NCBI GenBank assembly: GCA_944381625.1
Contig: CALWLW010000027.1
Coordinates: 1 to 37,950 of the forward strand
Length of the DNA: 37,950 bases
Reading direction: 5' to 3'
DNA from: an uncultured Lachnoclostridium sp.
GTDB lineage: Bacteria > Bacillota > Clostridia > Lachnospirales > Lachnospiraceae
In this document: positions 6,313 to 15,060 of the stretch, in pieces
Layout of the letters: each line of letters begins with the position of its first letter
Position numbering within the stretch: the stretch's first letter is position 1
Notes under the pieces: generated by a model
Seen by the model: the letters and a program-made list of their open reading frames with translations, nothing else
The model's database searches: none
Told to the model about the DNA's origin: nothing
Program-made: the position numbers and the translations under genes

Positions 6313-6984
6313 ATGGCATTGATCTATATTGTGGAAGATGATCAGAATATCAGGGAGATTGAGAGCTTTGCGTTGAAGAACAGCGGGTATCAGGTGAACG
6401 GGTACGAGTGCGCGAAAGATTTTTACCATCAGATCGCGGAGAAGGTTCCGGATCTTATTTTACTGGATGTGATGCTTCCGGATGAGGATGGTCTGGAGAT
6501 TGTGAGGAAGCTTCGGAGCATGCCGGATACGAAGAAGGTGCCGGTGATGATGGTGACGGCCAAGACCACCGAGATCGACAAAGTGAAAGGCCTGGATATG
6601 GGGGCGGACGACTATATTACCAAGCCTTTTGGCGTTATGGAGCTGATTTCCAGGGTGAAAGCTCTTCTGCGCAGGAGTATGAACATGGAGGAGGAAAAAT
6701 TCCTCTCCACAGGGGATGTATTCCTGGATGGGGAGAAGCATATGGTCTATGTGAAGGATGAACCCTGTGATCTCACGTTTAAGGAGTATGAGCTTTTGAA
6801 ATTGTTGATCCAGAACCAGGGGATCGTCATGTCCCGCGACGTGATTATGGAGCGGATCTGGGGCATTAATTTTGAAGGGGAGTCCCGCACGCTGGACGTG
6901 CATATCAAGACGCTGAGGCAGAAGCTGAAAAGCGCAGGCTCCCTGATTAAAACCGTGCGTAATGTGGGGTATATGATCGAATGA
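6313..6984 (+). CDS. OmpR/PhoP-type response regulator
   Basis: A 223-residue response regulator. The receiver domain (1-120) has the acidic pair ED at 8-9, phosphoacceptor Asp52 in LLDVMLP, a Thr in MMVTAKT and Lys in YITKPFG. The C-terminal winged helix (about 128-223) includes LTFKEYELLKLLIQ and RTLDVHIKTLRQKL, typical of the Trans_reg_C domain. GGAGAGG lies nine bases before the ATG. It overlaps the kinase gene by four bases. The pair is closest in layout to PhoP/PhoR, but no phosphate transport genes are near, so the signal is unassigned. Three phased repeats upstream suggest self-control. Confidence 0.95.
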   Translation: MALIYIVEDDQNIREIESFALKNSGYQVNGYECAKDFYHQIAEKVPDLILLDVMLPDEDGLEIVRKLRSMPDTKKVPVMMVTAKTTEIDKVKGLDMGADDYITKPFGVMELISRVKALLRRSMNMEEEKFLSTGDVFLDGEKHMVYVKDEPCDLTFKEYELLKLLIQNQGIVMSRDVIMERIWGINFEGESRTLDVHIKTLRQKLKSAGSLIKTVRNVGYMIE

Positions 6985-8330
6985 AAAATAAAATACAGCA
7001 GGAATTTATTTTAGTGGCTCTTCTGAGCATTCTTTTGACCACTGTCTCTGTGACAGCGGTCTTTTATGATTTTTTTAAAAGAGAGATTGTGGATGAACTG
7101 AGGACCTGCGCGCAGGTGCTGCAGAGTACTGGGGTACTTGACAGGCAGGAAGCGGCGGAGGCGGGTCTGGAGCTTGAGTCTGTTCGCATTACCCTGATCG
7201 ATATGGATGGCACGGTAATTTATGACAATGATGTGGAGATCGGCGGACTTGACAACCATAAAGAACGGCCGGAGGTAGAACTGGCACGGGAGCAGGGAGA
7301 AGGACAGGCAGTACGCCGGTCGAATACGTTGGAACGGAATGCGTTCTATTACGGCGTTCGGCAGGAGGATGGGACGGTTCTGCGGGTGGCAAAGGAGGCA
7401 TCCAGCATCTGGGATATTTTTCGGAGCGCTTTGCCTATCTGCGTATTTTTGACACTGCTGATCCTTATGCTGTGTTATCTGTTATCCGTGCGTGCCACAA
7501 AAGCGTTGATGGCTCCCATTACGCAGCTTGCGGAGCATCTGGACGAGCAGGAGACAATGCCGGTGTACAAGGAAATGATTCCTTTTGTCAATAAGATCAG
7601 GAAGCAGCATGAAGACATTATGCGCAATGCGAAAATGCGCCAGGATTTTACGGCAAATGTGTCCCATGAGCTGAAGACGCCGCTGACGTCCATTTCCGGG
7701 TATGCGGAGCTGATTGAGCACAATATGGTATCTCAGGCGGATATTCCCCGGTTCGCGGGCGAGATCCATCGGAGCGCCACCAGGCTGCTCACCACGATCA
7801 ATGATATCATTAAGCTGTCGGAGCTGGATGTGATGGAGACGACTACACTGGTCCTGGAGCGCCTGCCTCTCTATCAGATGGCGGAAAACTGCGTGGACAT
7901 GCTCCAGGTCAATGCGGAGAAACACCATGTGACGCTGGGAATTACGGGAGAGCCTGCGTATATCATGGGGAATCGGGAGATGGTGGAAGAGGTGCTGTAT
8001 AATCTCTGCGACAACGCAATCCGGTATAATAATAAGGACGGAAGCGTAACTGTCCGTGTGAATCAGGAAGGAGATAAGGTGTCCCTCTGCGTGGAGGATA
8101 CAGGAATTGGAATCCCCAGGAAGCACCAGAGCCGCGTCTTCGAGCGGTTCTACCGGGTAGACAAGAGCCGTTCCAAGGCGACCGGTGGGACGGGTCTGGG
8201 ACTGGCCATTGTAAAGCACATCGTCGCCCAGCACGAAGCGGAACTGAAGCTGGAGAGCGAGCCCGGACAGGGAACCAGGATCACAATAGTCTTTGAAAAT
8301 GCGGATAAAAGTGATACAATAGATCATTAG
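6981..8330 (+). CDS. Membrane sensor histidine kinase (PhoR-like)
   Basis: A 449-residue kinase partner of the preceding regulator. A membrane segment at about 9-28 and another at 149-169 bracket an extracellular domain of about 120 residues. The latter contains TLIDMDGTVIYDND, a PAS/Cache-like strand pair. The dimerisation box NVSHELKTPL places the phosphorylated His at 229. The ATPase domain has the N box NLCDNAIRYN, the G1 box DTGIGIP, an F box FERFYR and the G2 box GTGLGLAI. All catalytic parts are present. The start ATG overlaps the regulator stop, so expression is coupled. The stimulus is not evident. Confidence 0.95.
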   Translation: MKNKIQQEFILVALLSILLTTVSVTAVFYDFFKREIVDELRTCAQVLQSTGVLDRQEAAEAGLELESVRITLIDMDGTVIYDNDVEIGGLDNHKERPEVELAREQGEGQAVRRSNTLERNAFYYGVRQEDGTVLRVAKEASSIWDIFRSALPICVFLTLLILMLCYLLSVRATKALMAPITQLAEHLDEQETMPVYKEMIPFVNKIRKQHEDIMRNAKMRQDFTANVSHELKTPLTSISGYAELIEHNMVSQADIPRFAGEIHRSATRLLTTINDIIKLSELDVMETTTLVLERLPLYQMAENCVDMLQVNAEKHHVTLGITGEPAYIMGNREMVEEVLYNLCDNAIRYNNKDGSVTVRVNQEGDKVSLCVEDTGIGIPRKHQSRVFERFYRVDKSRSKATGGTGLGLAIVKHIVAQHEAELKLESEPGQGTRITIVFENADKSDTIDH

Positions 8331-8379
8331 CAGGAATGCAGGCCATTTCTGCTGAATCTGCATGGAGGTGACAGGCAGT

Positions 8380-8829
8380 ATGGCATATATGCATCAGGCT
8401 CAGTATTATGAGACCGACCAGATGGGGATTATTCACCATTCCAATTATATCCGCTGGATGGAGGAGGCGAGGATTGCCTATATGGATGGTATGGATTTCC
8501 CGTATCGCAAGGTGGAGGAAGCAGGGATTGTCAGCCCTGTGCTTGCGGTGGAATGCGAATATAAATCCATGACGCATTTTGGGGACAGAATCCTGATCGA
8601 TGTAAAACTGGCCTCATTTAATGGGGTGAAGTATACAATTTCTTATGTGATGAGGGATGAGAAGACCGGGGAGGTGCGGGCCGTGGGAACGTCGAAGCAC
8701 TGTTACCTGGACAAATCGGGACGCCCGGTTACGCTCAAGAAAGCGCTTCCCGCGCTCTATGACAAGATGAAAGAAGCCCTGGAAGCGGATCAGGAGGCTT
8801 TGAAGAGCGGGCAGGAGGCGCGCTCATGA
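8380..8829 (+). CDS. Hotdog-fold acyl-CoA thioesterase (YbgC/4HBT family)
   Basis: A 149-residue hotdog-fold enzyme. YETDQMGIIHHSNYIRWMEEAR (residues 7-28 region) holds the catalytic Asp, and the His-rich turn is characteristic of the YbgC/FcbC group, which cleaves acyl-CoA thioesters in the cytosol. The chosen start is ATG at 8380: GGAGGTG (8364-8370) precedes it at normal distance. An in-frame ATG at 8362 sits on top of that ribosome site and has none of its own. The last 20 residues are a Glu/Lys/Ala-rich extension. It overlaps the next gene by four bases. The natural acyl group is unknown. Confidence 0.92.
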   Translation: MAYMHQAQYYETDQMGIIHHSNYIRWMEEARIAYMDGMDFPYRKVEEAGIVSPVLAVECEYKSMTHFGDRILIDVKLASFNGVKYTISYVMRDEKTGEVRAVGTSKHCYLDKSGRPVTLKKALPALYDKMKEALEADQEALKSGQEARS

Positions 8830-9575
8830 TAAAAGAGCGGTACCATCTGCTGGACGTGCTGCGGGGGCTGACGTTGATCAGTATGATTGTTTACCATGGG
8901 ACATACGATCTGGTGGAGATCTATGGAGTGGATATTCCCTGGTTCTGGGATCTGCCGGGGAGGGTCTGGCAGCAGAGTGTCTGCTGGACTTTTATCCTGC
9001 TGTCCGGTTTTTGCTGGAGTCTGGGAAGATATCCGCTGAAAAGAGGACTGACGGTATTTGGCGGCGGGGCGCTGGTGACGGCCGTCACATGGATTTTTAT
9101 GCCTTCTCAGCGGATCTTGTTCGGCATCCTTACATTTCTGGGAACGGCCATGCTGGCCATGATTCCTGTCTCCCGCGCGGCCGGGAAGCTTCCGGCCTGG
9201 ATGGGGCTGTTGGGAAGCGGCAGTCTTTTTTTTCTGACCAGAAATGTGAATCTGGGGTATTGGGGATTCGGCGCTGTGCGGCTGGGCGTTGTGCCGGAGG
9301 GTCTGTACCGGAATCCGGCGACTACTTTTCTGGGTTTCCCGGAAGCAGGATTCTGGTCCGGCGATTATTTTTCCTTTTTCCCGTGGTTTTTCCTGTTTCT
9401 TTGCGGGTATTTCCTGTACAGGCTTCTGATGGAGAAGGAAACGGTGCGGCGCGTGCTGACGTTCCACGTGCCGGGGTTGGAGTGGATGGGAAGACACAGT
9501 CTGCTTATATATCTTCTGCATCAGCCGGCTGTAATGGCGGCGCTTGAAGCGACAGCGCTGGCAGGACTGCTGTAA
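8826..9575 (+). CDS. DUF1624/HGSNAT-like membrane protein
   Basis: A 249-residue integral membrane protein with about six to seven hydrophobic segments. It starts LLDVLRGLTLISMIVYHGTYDL, the hallmark of DUF1624 (heparan-alpha-glucosaminide N-acetyltransferase catalytic-like) proteins. His in VYHG is the conserved candidate for acyl transfer across the membrane. The C-terminal GRHSLLIYLLHQP is also family-typical. Bacterial members are suspected membrane acyltransferases on glycans, without a fixed substrate. It overlaps the thioesterase gene by four bases, so the two are co-translated, and a link through acyl-CoA is conceivable. Confidence 0.88.
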   Translation: MIKERYHLLDVLRGLTLISMIVYHGTYDLVEIYGVDIPWFWDLPGRVWQQSVCWTFILLSGFCWSLGRYPLKRGLTVFGGGALVTAVTWIFMPSQRILFGILTFLGTAMLAMIPVSRAAGKLPAWMGLLGSGSLFFLTRNVNLGYWGFGAVRLGVVPEGLYRNPATTFLGFPEAGFWSGDYFSFFPWFFLFLCGYFLYRLLMEKETVRRVLTFHVPGLEWMGRHSLLIYLLHQPAVMAALEATALAGLL

Positions 9576-9646
9576 TGATGGTGGAACTGCGGCAGCGAAC
9601 TGCCCTGGGGAGATGTTTGGACGGCTGTGCGCCGGGAGAATGATAA

Positions 9647-9675
9647 TTGACTTTTTACGGTTCAGATGATAACAT
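9647..9675 (+). promoter_or_regulatory. Promoter of tRNA-Leu (TAG)
   Basis: TTGACT at 9647-9652, a 17-bp spacer and TAACAT at 9670-9675. The tRNA starts 12 bases after the -10 element. Confidence 0.82.
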
Positions 9676-9687
9676 AAGAAAGCACAG

Positions 9688-9767
<80 letters not shown>

Positions 9768-9777
9768 TGAAATCAAT

Positions 9778-9825
9778 ATAATCCGAACTCATTTCTGATT
9801 GGAGATGGGTCCGGATTATTTTTTT
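9778..9825 (+). terminator. Terminator of tRNA-Leu
   Basis: ATAATCCG (9778-9785) pairs with CGGATTAT (9812-9819). An inner stem (9787-9792 with 9805-9810) follows one mismatch. The tail is T-rich (9819-9825). Confidence 0.92.
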
Positions 9826-9897
9826 GGAAATCAGCGGCTGGATGCGGACTGCGCCCCCTGTAAAATTTTTCGGTTTTTTAAATGGCCATGGAAAATA

Positions 9898-9926
9898 TTG
9901 AAATAACAGATCAATTCCCATATAAT
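9898..9926 (+). promoter_or_regulatory. Promoter of hybrid histidine kinase
   Basis: TTGAAA at 9898-9903, a 17-bp spacer and TATAAT at 9921-9926. It leaves a 55-base leader before the ATG at 9988. Confidence 0.85.
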
Positions 9927-9987
9927 TTTAAATGTGCAAAGAAACCGCTAAGAAAAATCCTCGAAAATTGGGAGTGAGGGGTAAAAC

Positions 9988-12555
9988 ATGGATAAAAAGG
10001 CTTTAAAAATTTTTCGCGCGACCATTGTGGGGACACTTTTGCTTTTCGTGCTTGTGTTTTATATGATCACAGTGTATATGACAAGGCAGAATACCAGTAC
10101 TCTGAATCAGGTTGCGGATACCTATATGCAGGGAATGAGCGTCCAGATCCAAAGCCATTTTGATACGTTGCTGAATATGCGGCTGATTCAGGTGCGCAAT
10201 GTTCTTCTGGCGTTTCCGCCGGAGGAGGTAGAGGTTATGGATGATGACGCGCGGGAACAACTGTCCGCCATCGCACAGTCAAGAGGCTTCACTCATACCT
10301 ATCTGATGGATATGGACGGCAATATGGAGTCTGTTTTAGGGGATCCCATTGAAATGGAAAAGGCCGATCATTTCGTTGCCGCCATGAACCGTGGAGAAAT
10401 CATGGTGACGATTGGCACGGAGGCGGATGGGACGGCGGTCCTGATTTACGGACTCTCGGTCGGCTATCCGGAGACCACGGGTTATCCCATGTCCAATGGA
10501 AATCAGTGTACTGCTCTGCTGGTGGGTGTTCCCATTGAAAATCTGTCCAATGCCCTTTCCCTGGGCGCGAATGAATCACTGATTTTTACGAATATTATTG
10601 ACGCTGACGGCACTTTTATTATCAATAATTCCGGCTATGAGATTACAGAAAACTGTTTTGACTGGCTCCTGAAAAACGGACGGGATGCCAACATGGAAAA
10701 TATCGAAGAAGTCGCAGAGAATTTTCAGAAGGCCGTATCGGAGAGAAAACCATACAATGCCATCGTTCCCATTATGGGGGAAATGCGCCGTTTCCGCTGT
10801 ACCCCTATGGAGCATACAGAGTGGATGATGATCTCTGTGATGCCCCATGGTGTTCTGGATGAAGCGCTCACATCCCTCGGACAACAAAGGGTGGTTTCTT
10901 CTCTGGTGAGCTGCGGCGTTATCATGTGCATTATGCTGATTGTTTACTTCATTTACTGGCGGTATTCTGTCCGTCAAATGAAAGAGTTGGCTGATGCTAG
11001 GGAGGAAGCGCTGGCGGCAAACAAGGCAAAGAGTGAATTCCTCTCCAATATGAGTCATGACATCCGAACGCCCATGAACGCCATTGTGGGTATGGTGGCG
11101 ATTGCGGGAGCGAACGTGGACAATCGGGATAAGGTTCTGGAGTGCCTGCGGAAGATCAGCCTGTCCAGCAAACATCTGCTGGGACTCATCAACGATGTGC
11201 TGGATATGTCGAAGATTGAAAGCGGAAAACTGACTTTGAATGTGGATCTGGTCTCCCTGCGGGAAATGATGGAAGGTATCGTGAGCATCATCCAGCCGCA
11301 GGTCAAGGCGAAAAAGCAGTCTTTCAATGTCTTTATCCATAAGATCCAGACCGAAAATATCTATGCCGACAGTGTGCGTCTGAACCAGGTGCTGATAAAC
11401 CTGCTCTCCAATGCCATGAAGTTTACGCCGGAGGGCGGAGACATCACTGTGACTGTGGAGCAGGAGGATTCTCCCAGAGGGGAGACCTATGTCCGCACCC
11501 ATTTCTGGGTGAAGGATACAGGGATTGGAATGACAAAAGAGTTCCAGGAAAAGATCTTCGAGAGTTTTGTGCGCGAGGACAGCGCCCGTGTACGCAAGAC
11601 GGAAGGTACAGGACTTGGCATGGCCATTACCAAATACATTGTAGATAAATCCGGGGGAAGCATTGCGCTTAAGAGCGAGCCGGATAAAGGCACTGAGTTC
11701 CATGTTATTTTTGACTTTGAACGCGGTGAATCCAGCGCGGAAGAAATGGTTTTGCCCAAATGGGAAGTCCTTGTGGTGGACGATGATGAAGAACTTTGCC
11801 TCAGCGCGGCGGATTCCCTGAATGAAATTGGTGTTCATGCGGAATGGGCGCTGGATGGTTATACAGCCATTGAAATGACGGAGAAGCGGCATAAACAGAA
11901 CAGAGATTATTATGTGGTCCTTCTGGACTGTAAGATGCCGGAACTGGACGGTATCGCCACTGCCCGGGAAATGCGCCGGCGCATCGGTGACGATATGCCG
12001 ATTCTGCTGATGTCCGCTTACGATTGGGATGATGTGGAAGAAGAAGCGCGGGCAGCGGGGATCTCCGGCTTCATTTCCAAGCCGCTGTTTAAATCCACGC
12101 TTTACCATTCTCTGAAGCCATTTGCGGAGCAGGAGATTCAGGATGCAGATCTGTCCGCCGAACCGCAGATGGATTTTGGCGGCAAACGGCTGCTGGTGGC
12201 CGAGGACAATGAACTGAACTGGGAGATTGCAAACGAACTTTTATCCAGCGTGGGGTTTGAGCTTGACTGGGCGGAAAATGGAGCAGTCTGCGTGGAAAAA
12301 TTCGCCGCCGCACAGCCGGGATATTATGACGTGATTCTGATGGATCTGCGGATGCCGGAGATGAACGGTTTTGAGGCTACCCGGAATATCCGGGCTATGG
12401 AACGCGAGGATGCCGGACAGATCCCCATTATCGCCATGACTGCGGACGCTTTTTCTGATGATGTGAAAGCGTGTCTGGACTGCGGCATGAACGGCCATGT
12501 GGCCAAGCCGCTGGATATACCGGAACTTCTGCGGATGCTGCAGAAGTATTGCTGA
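9988..12555 (+). CDS. Hybrid sensor histidine kinase with two receivers
   Basis: An 855-residue membrane hybrid kinase. Membrane segments are near 12-31 and 303-324. Between them is an extracellular sensor of about 270 residues, probably double-Cache-like. A short coiled coil leads to the His box [11 protein letters not shown] (His357). The ATPase domain has [16 protein letters not shown] and [10 protein letters not shown]. Receiver 1 starts near 593, with the acidic cluster 598-600, Asp647 and Lys698. Receiver 2 starts near 734, with Asp740, Asp786 and Lys840. Both receivers keep the key residues. No HPt domain follows and no response regulator is adjacent, so the phosphate must leave through a partner encoded elsewhere. 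Diguanylate or DNA-binding output is absent. It is monocistronic. Confidence 0.95.
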   Translation: MDKKALKIFRATIVGTLLLFVLVFYMITVYMTRQNTSTLNQVADTYMQGMSVQIQSHFDTLLNMRLIQVRNVLLAFPPEEVEVMDDDAREQLSAIAQSRGFTHTYLMDMDGNMESVLGDPIEMEKADHFVAAMNRGEIMVTIGTEADGTAVLIYGLSVGYPETTGYPMSNGNQCTALLVGVPIENLSNALSLGANESLIFTNIIDADGTFIINNSGYEITENCFDWLLKNGRDANMENIEEVAENFQKAVSERKPYNAIVPIMGEMRRFRCTPMEHTEWMMISVMPHGVLDEALTSLGQQRVVSSLVSCGVIMCIMLIVYFIYWRYSVRQMKELADAREEALAANKAKSEFLSNMSHDIRTPMNAIVGMVAIAGANVDNRDKVLECLRKISLSSKHLLGLINDVLDMSKIESGKLTLNVDLVSLREMMEGIVSIIQPQVKAKKQSFNVFIHKIQTENIYADSVRLNQVLINLLSNAMKFTPEGGDITVTVEQEDSPRGETYVRTHFWVKDTGIGMTKEFQEKIFESFVREDSARVRKTEGTGLGMAITKYIVDKSGGSIALKSEPDKGTEFHVIFDFERGESSAEEMVLPKWEVLVVDDDEELCLSAADSLNEIGVHAEWALDGYTAIEMTEKRHKQNRDYYVVLLDCKMPELDGIATAREMRRRIGDDMPILLMSAYDWDDVEEEARAAGISGFISKPLFKSTLYHSLKPFAEQEIQDADLSAEPQMDFGGKRLLVAEDNELNWEIANELLSSVGFELDWAENGAVCVEKFAAAQPGYYDVILMDLRMPEMNGFEATRNIRAMEREDAGQIPIIAMTADAFSDDVKACLDCGMNGHVAKPLDIPELLRMLQKYC

Positions 12556-12588
12556 TATATTGAAGGCTATTTGCTTTCCTGGTTTTAA

Positions 12589-13002
12589 TCAAGAAAAATG
12601 TTGTACAAATTCTGCTGGGGTGAGCAGTGGGATATCAAATTCTTCAAAATCTTTTTTGCTGCGGGTAATGATGTACTCGCAGTGGATGGATTTTGCGCAG
12701 GTAGCGACGAGACAATCCTCAAAGTCTTTTGCTCTTTTTTGGAATGCAGTAAGGACATCATGATTGGTAACACTGCATACTTTGATGATTTCCAAAAGTT
12801 TTCCGACTGCTTTATATGCAAGATCTGTATTATGGGTATATTTTCTGACCAGATAGTAGATGTCAGTCACAGAAGAAGCTGAAACAAATCCGTCAACCCT
12901 GTGTTCTTCGCATAAGCTTAAAACTTTACAGGAATCTTCCACAAAAGGTTCCCGTTCTAACAGGACGTCAATGATGATATTGGTATCACACATGATTTTC
13001 AT
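12589..13002 (-). CDS. PIN-domain ribonuclease toxin
   Basis: A 137-residue PIN domain. Asp6 in MCDTNIIIDVLL, Glu15/17 nearby, Asp93/Asp96 in KDFEDCLVA and Asp118 after TRSKKDF form the acidic set that binds Mg/Mn in PIN RNases. Toxins of this kind cut RNA when freed from antitoxin. The start is ATG at 13002, which begins inside the antitoxin gene (17-base overlap). A longer in-frame start at 13056 has no support. The gene pair is convergent with the hybrid kinase, with only 33 bases between their ends. Confidence 0.9.
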   Translation of the reverse strand: MKIMCDTNIIIDVLLEREPFVEDSCKVLSLCEEHRVDGFVSASSVTDIYYLVRKYTHNTDLAYKAVGKLLEIIKVCSVTNHDVLTAFQKRAKDFEDCLVATCAKSIHCEYIITRSKKDFEEFDIPLLTPAEFVQHFS

Positions 13003-13213
13003 ATTTGGATAACCGTTCCTCCCGTAAAGAATCAAGGCTGATGTCGTCCGGGACATCTTTTAACATCCCGCGGAGAGAATCCACAGCGGAAATATGCGGA
13101 TTGACTACTTTTGCGATAGTCTTTCCATTACGTGTAATAAAAATGTCCTCTTTGGCGATCATATCCAAATATTTGCCAAAATTAGTTTTAAATTCCGTAG
13201 CGGTAACAATCAT
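12986..13213 (-). CDS. Phd/YefM-family antitoxin
   Basis: A 75-residue antitoxin. The N-terminal DNA-binding and dimer part reads TATEFKTNFGKYLDMIAKEDIFITRNGK, which is the Phd/YefM pattern. The acidic, Asp/Glu/Leu-rich C-terminus (about 45-75) is the toxin-wrapping tail. The ATG at 13213 has AAAGGAGA upstream; more distal in-frame ATGs lie before the promoter. Expression before the toxin in one transcript fits the normal antitoxin-first order. Confidence 0.92.
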   Translation of the reverse strand: MIVTATEFKTNFGKYLDMIAKEDIFITRNGKTIAKVVNPHISAVDSLRGMLKDVPDDISLDSLREERLSKYENHV

Positions 13214-13246
13214 AGCTGCTGTCTCCTTTCGTTTATTGTTACCTTT

Positions 13247-13275
13247 ATTATATACGATATGAGAATAAATAACAA
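13247..13275 (-). promoter_or_regulatory. Promoter of toxin-antitoxin operon
   Basis: Read on the minus strand, TTGTTA (13275-13270), a 17-bp spacer and TATAAT (13252-13247). The antitoxin ATG at 13213 follows. Confidence 0.8.
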
Positions 13276-13302
13276 TAAAATCACACGAAATAGAACAAAA
13301 AA

Positions 13303-13320
13303 ACGATAAAATCGTACGAT
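13303..13320. promoter_or_regulatory. ACGAT palindromes, probable antitoxin operator
   Basis: ACGAT-AAA-ATCGT (13303-13315) is an inverted repeat and ATCGTACGAT (13311-13320) is a perfect 10-bp palindrome sharing one arm with it. A further ACGAT copy (13254-13258) overlaps the -10 region of the toxin-antitoxin promoter. Repeated half-sites of this type are usual for self-repressing Phd-type operons. Binding is inferred. Confidence 0.5.
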
Positions 13321-13369
13321 ATAGTTTGGGCCGATTAGGTTCATGAACAAAAACACAGGAGTGCATAGG

Positions 13370-13753
13370 ATGGAAGCGTGCGAAAAGAAAGTCTGCCCCG
13401 GCTGCGGCGTAATGGCCGGCAGGCTGAAATCAGCTGGCCGGGACCGGCGTCAGTATAGTGTTATTCTGGACATGTTGATGGAGCTGGAGGAGAAGGGCAT
13501 GATAGAACTGCTTGCCGGCGACTGCCCTTTGAAGGACGCGGGAGCGGAGCTGGAAGCAGAACGTCATTATACGGTCTGCCATTATCTGAGGTGCCGTACA
13601 TGCGGGACCGTTTACTTTGTCGGAGCCTGCATCCGGGGAACGCCGGTTTACCGCCAGGTGGAAGATTTGGCACGGGAAAATATAGACAACCGGCTGTGGG
13701 GCCGGTGCGGACGCCATGGAGCAGGAAATGGACTGGGTACGAATATTTTATGA
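13370..13753 (+). CDS. Cys-rich small protein, possible zinc ribbon
   Basis: A 127-residue protein of no family I recognise. It opens with two Cys near the start (EACEKKVCPGCG, giving a CPGC knuckle) and has a second cluster (HYTVCHYLRCRTCGTVYFVGACI) in which CRTCG resembles another zinc knuckle. Together they could bind Zn. ATG at 13370 is preferred over 13343, because AGGAG at 13357-13361 is well placed. The last 17 residues are Gly/Arg/Asn-rich and unlike the rest. A different frame (13716-13796) continues with a more protein-like 26-residue sequence. A frameshift at the end, natural or from sequencing, is therefore possible. Confidence 0.65.
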   Translation: MEACEKKVCPGCGVMAGRLKSAGRDRRQYSVILDMLMELEEKGMIELLAGDCPLKDAGAELEAERHYTVCHYLRCRTCGTVYFVGACIRGTPVYRQVEDLARENIDNRLWGRCGRHGAGNGLGTNIL

Positions 13754-13800
13754 GATGCGGATGCAGGCTGAGGGCCTGACCGACCAGGAGAGATAAATCC

Positions 13801-13822
13801 CCGCGGGGCTAATTTCCCGCGG
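13801..13822 (-). terminator. GC-rich hairpin at end of CapA-like gene
   Basis: CCGCGGG (13801-13807) pairs with CCCGCGG (13816-13822) and overlaps the stop codon of the minus-strand gene. The following minus-strand bases are only GGATTTAT, so termination is plausible but not strong. It could act on convergent transcripts from both sides. Confidence 0.5.
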
Positions 13823-15023
13823 AGATCATTCCGTCTTCCGAGACCTGAGCCCCGAAGGACAGTTCCGTGAGATGCTGGTAGAGGGAAGACGGATCCTCCA
13901 TCTGTGTCAGCACCTCGGACTCTCTGCGGCAGGGGATCAGCTGCAGGGAGAGGTCTCCCTCCGGAGAAAAGATGGCTTTTAACAGGACGGTTTCCCCGGT
14001 ACGGCTGTCAAACAGGTAATTGCCCAGGCTGTACACGATGGGAACTCCCTGATAATACTCAAATCCCTGAAGGACGTGGGGATGGCAGCCCACAATCAGG
14101 TCGGCGCCGGCTTCTATGTATCCCTGCGCCAGTACGCGCTGGTATTCTTCCGGCGTCTCATTTCTTTCAATTCCCCAATGGACAAATACGATGACATGGT
14201 CATACTGAGCGTCGGCTTCTGCGATGCGCTGGTTCAGAAGCGTCGGATCATAGGTCTGGAAAAGGCCGGGCTGTGAGTCCGTGGCGTACCACTCGTAGGC
14301 CGGGGAGACTCTGGTAGCGCCCAGGAAAGCGAAGGTCTGCCCGTTGACGGTACGAATGGCGGGCGCGGAGGCCTGAGCAATATCGTATCCGCCGCCGATG
14401 CAGGCGATGTCCGCCTGCATCAGAGTGTCCAGCGTGTCGCAGAAAGCGTCCTGCCCGAAATCCAGAGCATGGTTGTTGGCCACGGTGACGATGTCTGTGC
14501 CCAGATCCTGGAGCATGGTGACATATTTGGGATCGGTACGGAACGTATACTGTTTGTCCGGCATGGGTTCGCCACGCAGGCTGTACGGAAATTCTTCGTT
14601 CAGTACAAACAGGTCGGATTCCTGCATATGGGCCAGCATCCCTTCGTCCGCGATGGCGTGGATACCGCCCTGGTCATAGGCGGACAGATAGTGGGAAGGG
14701 AACATGACGTCACCGGCAAAAGAGATCACCGTATCGGGAACCGGTTCCGGCTCGGTTTCCGGCTCTTCAGCGGGCTCGTTCAGAGTCTCTTCCTGCCCGG
14801 ACGGACTGCCGTCCCCTTCCGCCAAAGCGGCGTCTTCTTCCAGATCCTCCGACGAAGGCAGAGTGTCTTCAGGAAGACCGGAGGCCAGTTCCTGAGATTG
14901 AGAATCCTGCCCGGAAGGGGCTCCGTTTCCCGGGAATAGAAATATAAAGTAGAGGCAGAGGGGAATCAGGATCACCGCCCCGGCGGCCAGCCCGATCCCC
15001 ATCCCTTTCAACAGTGATTTCAT
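13809..15023 (-). CDS. CapA-family (poly-gamma-glutamate capsule type) phosphoesterase-like protein
   Basis: A 404-residue protein anchored by one N-terminal membrane segment (about 8-28). A Glu/Ser/Pro-rich wall-spanning linker (about 30-95) precedes a PGA_cap domain. Domain motifs are SFAGDVMF, NEEFPY, TVANNHALDFG, FVHWGIE and GCHPHVLQG, which are the metal-ligand loops of the metallophosphatase-like CapA fold. In capsule-forming bacilli CapA assists polyglutamate export. Here no capB or capC is adjacent, so the substrate is open. The start is ATG at 15023 with GGAG eight bases upstream; the ATG at 15029 is too close to it. Confidence 0.9.
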   Translation of the reverse strand: MKSLLKGMGIGLAAGAVILIPLCLYFIFLFPGNGAPSGQDSQSQELASGLPEDTLPSSEDLEEDAALAEGDGSPSGQEETLNEPAEEPETEPEPVPDTVISFAGDVMFPSHYLSAYDQGGIHAIADEGMLAHMQESDLFVLNEEFPYSLRGEPMPDKQYTFRTDPKYVTMLQDLGTDIVTVANNHALDFGQDAFCDTLDTLMQADIACIGGGYDIAQASAPAIRTVNGQTFAFLGATRVSPAYEWYATDSQPGLFQTYDPTLLNQRIAEADAQYDHVIVFVHWGIERNETPEEYQRVLAQGYIEAGADLIVGCHPHVLQGFEYYQGVPIVYSLGNYLFDSRTGETVLLKAIFSPEGDLSLQLIPCRRESEVLTQMEDPSSLYQHLTELSFGAQVSEDGMISAGN

Positions 15024-15060
15024 AAGCATTTCTCCATTGTTTTTTGATATTGTATCCGCT

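Noticed and set aside
8362..8379. Earlier start for the thioesterase
   Set aside because: That ATG overlaps the GGAGGTG ribosome site used by the ATG at 8380 and has no site of its own.
10576..12108. A 510-codon minus-strand frame
   Set aside because: It is opposite the hybrid kinase and is explained by its codon bias.
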